DNA of 52,500 nt, taken from contig CACJYR010000004.1 of assembly GCA_902597675.1 (NCBI GenBank), forward strand, positions 1-52,500. The letters run 5' to 3'. The position numbers and the translations under genes are program-made. A model generated the notes under the pieces. The model was not told the origin of the DNA and did not search any database. It worked only from the letters and a program-made list of their open reading frames with translations. Source of the DNA: an uncultured Pelagibacteraceae bacterium. GTDB taxonomy: Bacteria; Pseudomonadota; Alphaproteobacteria; Pelagibacterales; Pelagibacteraceae. Positions 44,931 through 52,500 of this stretch are shown piece after piece; within the stretch, counting starts at the first letter, position 1, and each line of letters begins with the position of its first letter.

Positions 44931-46145
44931 ATGAAAATTGTGGTATTAAAATTTGGTGGAACATCGGTCGGTACAATTCAAAAAATTAAAAAAGTTACTG
45001 ATATAATCATCGAGTATAAAAAGAAAAAAAACAAAGTAATTGTTGTTTCTTCAGCTATGAGTGGTGTGACAAATGACTTAATCAAAAAATCAAAACAGAT
45101 TAGTAATAATTTCGTAGGCTCCGAATATGATGTTTTAGTATCATCCGGTGAACAAGTCGCATGCTCCTTAATAGCTGGGAGATTAAACCATAAAGGCTTC
45201 AAATCAAGATCTTGGCTAGGTTGGCAAATACCAATTTTTACGAGCGGTCCTTACACAAACTCAAGAATTCAACAAGTGAATAAAAATGAATTATTAAGAT
45301 TTCTTAAAGAAGGAGGGATTCCTATTATAACTGGCTTTCAAGGAGTAAATATGAACGAGAGAGTAACCACGATAGGTAGAGGGGGTTCGGATGCAAGTGC
45401 AATTATGATTGCTAAATCCTTTAAAGCGCAAAGATGTATTATTTATACAGATGTGGAAGGTGTATACACCACAGACCCAAATAAACTAAAAAAAGCAAAA
45501 AAAATTAAAGAAATTTCTTATGAGGAAATGTTAGAAATGGCATCTTTAGGCGCTAAAGTAATGCAGCCTGTTTCAATTCAAGATGCTAGATTAAATAGAA
45601 TTAATATTGAGGTAAAATCATCATTTATTAAAAAACCTGGAACATTAATTACAAAAAGAACCAATTTGAATAATAATAGAATTATTACAGGAATTACTTC
45701 AACCCACAATGATGCGAAAGTTACTTTAGTTGGTGTAAAAGATAGACCAGGTGTAGCGGCATCAATTTTTAAACCTCTGTCAATCAATTCTATTAACGTT
45801 GATATGGTAGTTCAAAATATTTCACCGAACGGAAAAGAAACTGATTTAACTTTTACTATAAAAGCTGAAGAACTCAACAAAACAAAAAAGATAATTCAAG
45901 AAAATAAAAGCATAAATTTTAAAAAAGTGTTATTCCAAAAAGGAGTTTCTAAAATATCAATAATTGGTGTTGGAATGATAACAACTCCTGGTGTTACTTT
46001 TAGAATGTTTCAAGCCTTAGCAAATAAAAAAATTAATATTCAAGTTATATCCACATCTGAAATTAAAATTTCTGTTTTGATTAATAAAAAAGATGCTAAA
46101 AAAGCTTTAGCTACATTGCATAAAGAATTTAAATTACAAAAATAA
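44931..46145 (+). CDS. lysC: Aspartate kinase
   Basis: This 404-residue enzyme has VLKFGGTSVGTIQKI, VVSSAMSGVTNDLI, GRGGSDASAIMIAKSF and YTDVEGVYTTDPNK in the kinase domain, then two ACT domains (about 265-400) with VKDRPGVAASIFKPLS and MITTPGVTFRMFQALA. It phosphorylates aspartate for Lys, Thr and Met synthesis; the ACT pair suggests feedback control. It leads a run with ispG, prfA, prmC and DUF4167 separated by a few bases. Confidence 0.95.
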   Translation: MKIVVLKFGGTSVGTIQKIKKVTDIIIEYKKKKNKVIVVSSAMSGVTNDLIKKSKQISNNFVGSEYDVLVSSGEQVACSLIAGRLNHKGFKSRSWLGWQIPIFTSGPYTNSRIQQVNKNELLRFLKEGGIPIITGFQGVNMNERVTTIGRGGSDASAIMIAKSFKAQRCIIYTDVEGVYTTDPNKLKKAKKIKEISYEEMLEMASLGAKVMQPVSIQDARLNRINIEVKSSFIKKPGTLITKRTNLNNNRIITGITSTHNDAKVTLVGVKDRPGVAASIFKPLSINSINVDMVVQNISPNGKETDLTFTIKAEELNKTKKIIQENKSINFKKVLFQKGVSKISIIGVGMITTPGVTFRMFQALANKKINIQVISTSEIKISVLINKKDAKKALATLHKEFKLQK

Positions 46146-46148
46146 AAA

Positions 46149-47252
46149 ATGAGCATCAGACCTTTTAGAGATATTAAAAGACGAAGGACCAAAACTATAA
46201 ATGTAGGCAATGTTAAAGTTGGAGGTGAAAACCCTATAACTGTACAATCAATGACCAATACTTTAACATCAGATGTTAAGAGTACAATTAAACAAATTCA
46301 AGAAATACAATCTGAAGGGGCTGACATAGTTAGAGTTTCTTGTCCTGATGAGCCATCATCTAAAGCACTTAAAGAAATTACAAAACAAATCGATATTCCA
46401 ATAGTTGCAGATATCCATTTTCATTATAAGAGAGCAATTGAAGCTGCAGAAAATGGAGCAAGTTGTTTGAGAATAAATCCTGGAAATATTGGAGATAGAA
46501 AAAAAATTATTGAAGTAATTAAATCTGCTAAAGATAATAATTGTTCGATTAGAGTAGGCGTTAATGCTGGTTCATTAGAAAAAGATATATTAGAGAGATT
46601 TAAAGAACCTTGTCCAGAGGCACTGGTAGAAAGCGCAATAAGAAATATCGAAATTTTAGAGGACATGGATTTTTCAAATTTAAAAGTAAGTGTAAAATCC
46701 TCTGACGTCTTTTTATCTGTAGAGGCCTATCGTCAACTTTCAAAGAAAATAGATTATCCACTTCACTTAGGAATTACCGAGGCTGGTAGTTTTATATCAG
46801 GGAGTATCAAATCCTCAATTGGCTTGGGAATTCTTCTTAAAGAGGGAATCGGAGATACGATTAGAGTGTCTCTTTCTGATGATCCAGTAAAAGAGGTGAC
46901 GATTGGAAATGAGATACTAAAATCATTGAGTCTTAGAAATAGGGGTGTAAAAATTATTTCTTGTCCATCCTGTGCAAGACAAGGTTTTCAAGTAATTGAT
47001 ACTGTTAGGGTTTTAGAGAAAAAATTATCACATATCAAGACACCAATCACTCTCTCAATTATTGGATGTGTTGTTAATGGTCCAGGTGAGGCTGCAATGA
47101 CAGACGTAGGAATTACAGGTGGGCAAAAAGGAAGTAACATGCTTTACCTTTCTGGTGTTCAAAGTGAAAAAGTAATGACAGAGGAAATGATAACTAGAGT
47201 GATTCATGAAGTTGAAAAGAAAGCTTCTGAATTAGAGAATGATTCAAAATGA
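46149..47252 (+). CDS. ispG: 4-hydroxy-3-methylbut-2-enyl diphosphate synthase
   Basis: This 367-residue iron-sulfur enzyme makes HMBPP in the MEP isoprenoid pathway. [11 protein letters not shown] opens the TIM barrel; [18 protein letters not shown] and LRINPGNIG follow. The 4Fe-4S ligands are C272, C275 ([10 protein letters not shown]) and C307 ([12 protein letters not shown]), with the Glu at 314. It precedes prfA with a 4-bp overlap. Confidence 0.96.
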   Translation: MSIRPFRDIKRRRTKTINVGNVKVGGENPITVQSMTNTLTSDVKSTIKQIQEIQSEGADIVRVSCPDEPSSKALKEITKQIDIPIVADIHFHYKRAIEAAENGASCLRINPGNIGDRKKIIEVIKSAKDNNCSIRVGVNAGSLEKDILERFKEPCPEALVESAIRNIEILEDMDFSNLKVSVKSSDVFLSVEAYRQLSKKIDYPLHLGITEAGSFISGSIKSSIGLGILLKEGIGDTIRVSLSDDPVKEVTIGNEILKSLSLRNRGVKIISCPSCARQGFQVIDTVRVLEKKLSHIKTPITLSIIGCVVNGPGEAAMTDVGITGGQKGSNMLYLSGVQSEKVMTEEMITRVIHEVEKKASELENDSK

Positions 47253-48319
47253 TACCAGAAAAAACTATTGAAGAATTAATTACTCGACATTCTTCTTTAG
47301 AAAAAGATTTAGCATCAGGAAATGTAGACAAGAAATCGTTTGCGGAAAAATCAAAAGAATATTCTGATTTAAATGAAATTGTTTATAGCGCAAAGAAATA
47401 TGCTTCATATAAAAATGATAAAATTGAACTAGAAAAAATTTTAAATGATAAAAATTCTGATGAGGAGTTAATAAAAATGGCTCATTACGAATTAAGTGAT
47501 CTTAATTTACAATTTGAGAAAAATGAGAAAAAGTTGAAATTATTTTTACTTCCAAAAGATGAGGCTGATAAAAAAAATGCTATTTTAGAGATAAGAGCTG
47601 GTACTGGTGGTCTAGAAGCGAGTTTATTTGCTGGTGATCTGTTCAAAATGTATGAAAAAGTTTGTCATAAAAAAAAATGGTCATTAGAATTAATATCTAT
47701 TTCAAGAAGTGATGCTGGCGGATTAAAAGAAGTTATTGCTTCTATTAAGGGCACTAATATTTATTCTACTCTTAAATATGAAAGTGGTGTTCATAGAGTT
47801 CAAAGAGTTCCAGATACTGAAACACAAGGCAGAGTGCATACTTCAGCAGCAACAGTTGCTGTTTTGCCTGAAGCAGAGGAGGTCGATTTAAAGATTAATG
47901 AGACTGATTTAAGGATTGATGTTTTTAGAGCAGGAGGCCCTGGTGGTCAATCTGTAAATACAACTGATAGTGCGGTACGAATTACACATATTCCATCAGG
48001 TTTGAGTGTTTCCCAACAGGATGAAAAATCACAACATAAAAATAAAGCTAAGGGAATGAAAATATTGAGGGCTAGATTATATGAATTGGAAAGATCAAGG
48101 ATAGATCAGGAGAGATCGGCTGATAGAAAAAATAAAATTGGGAGTGGAGATCGATCTGAGAGGATTAGAACTTATAATTTTCCTCAAGGAAGAGTTACAG
48201 ATCATAGAATTAATTTAACACTTCATAAGTTAGAGGAATTCTTAGAGGGAGAAGCCTTTGATGAGATTATAGAGCCTTTATCTTTAAAGGCACAAGAAGA
48301 AAGTTTAAGTAAACTTTAA
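47249..48319 (+). CDS. prfA: Peptide chain release factor 1
   Basis: This 356-residue factor reads UAA/UAG. The GGQ motif that triggers peptide release is in [18 protein letters not shown] (232-234). The codon-recognition tripeptide appears as PDT at 188-190 in [19 protein letters not shown], a variant of Px[21 protein letters not shown] is conserved near the end. It overlaps ispG by 4 bp and is followed by its modifier prmC after 3 bp. Confidence 0.96.
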   Translation: MIPEKTIEELITRHSSLEKDLASGNVDKKSFAEKSKEYSDLNEIVYSAKKYASYKNDKIELEKILNDKNSDEELIKMAHYELSDLNLQFEKNEKKLKLFLLPKDEADKKNAILEIRAGTGGLEASLFAGDLFKMYEKVCHKKKWSLELISISRSDAGGLKEVIASIKGTNIYSTLKYESGVHRVQRVPDTETQGRVHTSAATVAVLPEAEEVDLKINETDLRIDVFRAGGPGGQSVNTTDSAVRITHIPSGLSVSQQDEKSQHKNKAKGMKILRARLYELERSRIDQERSADRKNKIGSGDRSERIRTYNFPQGRVTDHRINLTLHKLEEFLEGEAFDEIIEPLSLKAQEESLSKL

Positions 48320-48322
48320 TTC

Positions 48323-49162
48323 ATGGATATTGAAACTGCATTAAAAAAAGGTCAATTGATATTAAAAGACAATAAAATTAAATCAGCAGAATTAGATAGT
48401 GAAATTTTAATGTCCCAAGCAATAAGAAAGGATAAAAGATATATAATTCTAAACTATAATAAAAAAATAAAAAAAAAAGATCTTAAATATTTTGACTTTT
48501 TGATCCAAGAACGAGTAAAAAAAAAGCCAATAGCTTATTTAACAAAAAAAAAAGATTTTTGGAAATACGAATTTTTAATAGATAAGAATGTTTTAATACC
48601 AAGACCTGACACTGAAGTTTTAGTTGAACAAATTCTTGAATTAACAAAAAATAAAGCAAGTATGAGATTACTAGAAATTGGAGTTGGTTCTGGCTGTATA
48701 ATATTATCAATTTTAAAAGAAAAAAAAAAATTTTTTGGTACTGGAATAGATATAAGTACTAAATCACTTAAAATTAGTGAGATTAATAGTCTTAAATTAG
48801 GAGTAAATAGAAGGCTAAAATTATTCAAATCAAATATTGACAATTTCAACATAGGCAAATATGATTTGATTATATCTAATCCTCCTTACATTAAAAAAAA
48901 TTTCTTAAAATGTTTGGAAAAAGATATCAGTTTTGAGCCTGTAGAGGCATTAGATGGTGGAATTGACGGGTTAGAAGAAACGAGAAAAATAATAATTAAG
49001 TCGTCTGAACTGATAAAAAAAAAAGGTTATTTATTTTTAGAGATAGGTTTTGATCAAAAAAATAAAGTTAAAAAAATATTAGAAAATAATGGATTTTATA
49101 TTAAAAAGGTCATTAAAGATTTGTCAAATCATGATCGTTGTATAGTTAGTATTAAAATATAA
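48323..49162 (+). CDS. prmC: Release factor glutamine methyltransferase
   Basis: This 279-residue SAM enzyme methylates the Gln of the GGQ motif in release factors. The N-terminal helical domain is followed by KKPIAYLTKKKDFW, LIPRPDTEVLVE, motif I LEIGVGSGCIILSIL and the catalytic NPPY (186-189). Pairing with prfA is conserved. It contains many lysine runs, a reflection of the AT bias. Confidence 0.95.
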   Translation: MDIETALKKGQLILKDNKIKSAELDSEILMSQAIRKDKRYIILNYNKKIKKKDLKYFDFLIQERVKKKPIAYLTKKKDFWKYEFLIDKNVLIPRPDTEVLVEQILELTKNKASMRLLEIGVGSGCIILSILKEKKKFFGTGIDISTKSLKISEINSLKLGVNRRLKLFKSNIDNFNIGKYDLIISNPPYIKKNFLKCLEKDISFEPVEALDGGIDGLEETRKIIIKSSELIKKKGYLFLEIGFDQKNKVKKILENNGFYIKKVIKDLSNHDRCIVSIKI

Positions 49163-49170
49163 TTTAAAAA

Positions 49171-49584
49171 ATGGTTACATTTAGAAACAATAACGGAAGA
49201 AGAAATTCTTTCAGAAGAAACGATAGAGGATTTAAATCCTCTGGGGAAAGAAATAAATTTAATAATAATTACTCAAATACTGAAAATTTTCAAAGAAAGG
49301 CTCCTGGTAGAAACAACCATAATGCGTCTAAATTAATCGATAAATACAACAACCTAGCAAGGGAAGCCTTATCAGTTGGTGACAAGATTCTTTCAGAAAA
49401 TTATTTTCAGCATGCCGATCATTTCACAAGAATTTTAAATGAAAAAGAAATTCAAAAAAAGATGGATTTTAAAAGCCATAATTTACAGGACAGCAATAAT
49501 TTAAATGTTGAAAAAGTAAAAAAAATTGAGAGATTACCTGAAAATGAAAATAGTCAAGATGAGGAACACTCAGAAGTAAATTAA
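49171..49584 (+). CDS. DUF4167 domain protein, probable RNA-binding
   Basis: This 137-residue protein has an N-terminal Asn/Arg/Gly-rich low-complexity region (residues 5-50) and a conserved helical part, NHNASKLIDKYNNLAREALS, then GDKILSENYFQHADHFTRIL. That core is the DUF4167 signature seen after prmC in alphaproteobacteria. An RNA or ribosome role is suggested by context and composition only. The 3' end overlaps the convergent M23 gene by 4 bp. Confidence 0.85.
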   Translation: MVTFRNNNGRRNSFRRNDRGFKSSGERNKFNNNYSNTENFQRKAPGRNNHNASKLIDKYNNLAREALSVGDKILSENYFQHADHFTRILNEKEIQKKMDFKSHNLQDSNNLNVEKVKKIERLPENENSQDEEHSEVN

Positions 49585-50873
49585 TTTAAGCCAATTATTT
49601 TTTCAGACTTTAATACATCTAATTTAATTCTTTTAGTTTCAAAGATTTTTCTTTCTGAACCTTTTAAAGTTTTACCTGATGGCAGTTTTAATGTCTGAGA
49701 ATTAATTCTTTTACCATTAACTATTACCTCGTAATGAAGATGTGGTCCAGTTGATTTACCAGTAGAGCCGACATACCCAATAGTTTGTCCTTGTTTGACT
49801 CTTGTTCCTTTTCTAATACCTTTAGCAAATTTTGACATATGTGCATAAACAGTTTGATAAGTGGAGTTATGCTTAATCACTACGCAATTACCTCCACCTC
49901 CACACCATCCAGCTTTTTTTATTATACCATTTCCAGATGCCATTATAGGAGTTCCCATAGGTGCAGCAAAATCAGTTCCTTTATGCATTTTATTAAAACC
50001 ATCTATTGGATGTTTTCGCATTCCAAAAGAGGAAGAAAGCCTTGCACCATTAATCGGTGTTTTCATCAAAGCTTTCTGAACGCTTTTTCCACTTTTATCA
50101 TAATGTCCCATATTTTCTTTTGAATCAAAATAATAAAGTGAATTATCCTCACCGCTTAATTTTAGATTTGCATAAAGGATATTACCAGTTTCAATTATAT
50201 TTTTTTTATCATCTAAAAAAACTTCAAACATGATTTGAAAACTATCTTTTTTTCTAATGTCTCTTTGAAAGTCAACTTGAAAACCATAAATCCTTGCAAA
50301 TTCAATTATAATATTGGCTGGAATTTTTTTATTTGTAGCTGACTTATAAAGACTATCTAAAATTATACTTTCACCATAAACAATATCTTTATTTAACTTG
50401 GTGACAACAATTTTTTGATCAAATTTGTTAGTCTCTTTTTCCCTTGTAAGAAAAATTTTTTCAGTGTTTGAAACTTGAAATATGAATTCTTTTATAAGAG
50501 AGCTTGATTGATCTATTGTAAATTGAAATTTTTGATCAACGTTTAATTTGTCTAAATTAATTTTTTTTCTTAATTCTTTTTTAATCTGTGTTATTTCTGA
50601 TTTTTCAACCGAATATTCCTCTAATATCTTATCAAATGTTTCACCGACACCAATTTCATGCTCAATTTTTTTAAATCGGGGTTCCAAGCTATTGAGTATT
50701 TGATTAAATGATTTTTTGAAGTAAATATTATCTAATAAATTTGAGTAATTTATAAACACTTTTTTTTTGTTGTAGTTATAGTAAGATGTGAAAGTTATTG
50801 TTATTACAATTAGCAAAAAAAGAGCAAAAATTTCTAAATTTTTTTTTACTCCTAGTTTTATTTTTTTTAGCAT
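49581..50873 (-). CDS. M23 family metallopeptidase (cell-wall hydrolase, membrane-anchored)
   Basis: This 430-residue protein has an N-terminal membrane anchor (about 13-30), a beta-rich middle and a LytM/M23 domain from about residue 275. Zinc ligands are visible: HKGTD (H297, D301) and GPHLHYEV (H378, H380), with H345 in VYAHMSKF. It probably cuts peptidoglycan cross-links in the periplasm, although catalytically silent LytM activators exist; here the ligands are complete. It diverges from the rRNA operon. Confidence 0.92.
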   Translation of the reverse strand: MLKKIKLGVKKNLEIFALFLLIVITITFTSYYNYNKKKVFINYSNLLDNIYFKKSFNQILNSLEPRFKKIEHEIGVGETFDKILEEYSVEKSEITQIKKELRKKINLDKLNVDQKFQFTIDQSSSLIKEFIFQVSNTEKIFLTREKETNKFDQKIVVTKLNKDIVYGESIILDSLYKSATNKKIPANIIIEFARIYGFQVDFQRDIRKKDSFQIMFEVFLDDKKNIIETGNILYANLKLSGEDNSLYYFDSKENMGHYDKSGKSVQKALMKTPINGARLSSSFGMRKHPIDGFNKMHKGTDFAAPMGTPIMASGNGIIKKAGWCGGGGNCVVIKHNSTYQTVYAHMSKFAKGIRKGTRVKQGQTIGYVGSTGKSTGPHLHYEVIVNGKRINSQTLKLPSGKTLKGSERKIFETKRIKLDVLKSEKIIGLN

Positions 50874-50930
50874 TTTAGTTTAATGAAGAAGTTATTATTA
50901 AATTAGGATTTAACAAATATCAAAAAAAAA

Positions 50931-50951
50931 CCCTTAAAATTAAGGGTTTTT
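50931..50951 (+). terminator. Terminator-like hairpin between M23 gene and rRNA leader
   Basis: CCCTTAA-AA-TTAAGGG is a perfect 7-bp stem. Five T follow on the plus strand and nine A precede it, so the minus strand reads hairpin plus T9. It is bidirectional in form. No gene on either strand ends beside it, so its role is unclear. Confidence 0.5.
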
Positions 50952-50982
50952 GGAGTTTTTTTTGCTCTTAAAAGCTTGATTT

Positions 50983-51050
50983 CCTATAATTTTAGCCTAT
51001 AAGCATCGAACTTCTCAATAAAACTTATTGTAACACAATAAAATTATAGG
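50983..51050. repeat. 12-bp inverted repeat with nested hairpin upstream of rRNA
   Basis: CCTATAATTTTA (50983-50994) and TAAAATTATAGG (51039-51050) are perfect complements with 44 bases between. A second stem, TTATTGT-AAC-ACAATAA (51025-51041), overlaps the right arm, so the two cannot form together. The arms include TATAAT-like sequence, so they may instead be promoter elements. Confidence 0.55.
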
Positions 51051-51056
51051 GGATTA

Positions 51057-51086
51057 TTGAGCCTTTATGGTTCAATTAGCTATTTA
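51057..51086 (+). promoter_or_regulatory. Possible rRNA promoter
   Basis: TTGAGC (51057-51062) and TATTTA (51081-51086) are separated by 18 bp and followed by AAAT. A start would be near 51092, about 120 bases before the 16S. The match is moderate and other sites are possible. Confidence 0.3.
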
Positions 51087-51107
51087 AAATGTAAAAAATT
51101 AAGAAGA

Positions 51108-51191
51108 GAAGTGTGGACGGTTAAGGTTACCAAAATTTGTCGTACACACTTCAACTTAATATAAATTTTATTCTTAGAATTTATATTGAAG
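51108..51191 (+). other. Structured rRNA leader with competing hairpins
   Basis: GAAGTGTG (51108-51115) pairs with CACACTTC (51145-51152). A second stem of about 12 bp pairs 51156-51167 with 51178-51189 (core ATATAAATT/AATTTATAT). TTGAAG (51186-51191) can alternatively pair with CTTCAA (51149-51154), competing with the first stem. These would lie in the 16S precursor and may guide RNase processing or antitermination. Confidence 0.5.
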
Positions 51192-51210
51192 CTAGTGTGC
51201 GCCGTTTTTA

Positions 51211-52500
<1,290 letters not shown>

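Noticed and set aside
48535-48858. 107-codon minus-strand frame inside prmC
   Set aside because: Antisense shadow of a conserved methyltransferase rich in lysine runs.

Overview
The window looks like a core-genome segment of a free-living SAR11-type (Pelagibacterales) alphaproteobacterium. The base composition is very AT-rich and the coding density is extreme: start/stop overlaps of 1 to 40 bp are common and intergenic gaps are usually below 100 bp. Proteins are rich in Lys, Asn and Ile. Gene neighbourhoods are alphaproteobacterial: murA-DUF2948-hisD-infA, rpsA-ihfB-pyrF-trpFBA-accD-folC, rnd-kdsD-lptC-lptB, ffs-dnaX-ybaB-recR, secA-argJ and prfA-prmC-DUF4167, plus gcrA. The tRNA-His lacks G-1 and has U72/A73, as in this class. 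The 16S rRNA entering at the right edge agrees. I see no mobile element, phage, CRISPR array or toxin-antitoxin locus.

Layout. 1-2620 (minus): start of argB, then yidC, yidD, rnpA and rpmH, read right to left. 2709-3508: a TVP38-type membrane protein and a tRNA-Thr. 3609-7995 (plus): two small basic proteins, dcd, murA, DUF2948, hisD, infA, tRNA-Phe and a cold-shock gene ending in a clear terminator. 8267-11458 (plus): tRNA-His, hisS, hisZ, hisG. 11444-15293: a tiny membrane ORF on the minus strand, then rmuC, an MGME1-like PD-(D/E)XK nuclease, exonuclease I and thioredoxin. 15290-24740 (minus): aroA, cmk, rpsA, ihfB, pyrF, trpF, trpB, trpA, accD, folC. 24747-27702 (minus): RNase D, kdsD, lptC and a frameshifted lptB. 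27720-33666: an NDUFA9-like protein, gcrA, argD-argF, a cytochrome c, kdsB-pheA. 33680-36410 (plus): SRP RNA, a dnaX with two frameshifts, ybaB, recR. 36397-42300: malate synthase G and accA, diverging from one palindromic promoter region, then secA. 42366-50873: argJ, DUF1178, ubiG, lysC, ispG, prfA, prmC, DUF4167 and an M23 peptidase. 50874-51210 is a structured leader in front of the 16S rRNA (51211 to the edge).

Functionally, the genes serve amino-acid synthesis (His, Trp, Arg, Phe, Asp family), LPS assembly (kdsB, kdsD, lptB, lptC), fatty-acid initiation (accA, accD), translation, DNA processing and membrane biogenesis. I do not see one clearly new multigene system. The points most worth checking are three single-base homopolymer insertions in two essential genes, a C-terminal membrane helix on AccA, the overlapping palindromic glcB/accA promoters where a glycine riboswitch might be expected, a cytidylate kinase without its Walker A lysine, the rmuC/MGME1-like/exoI cluster, and competing hairpins in the rRNA leader.
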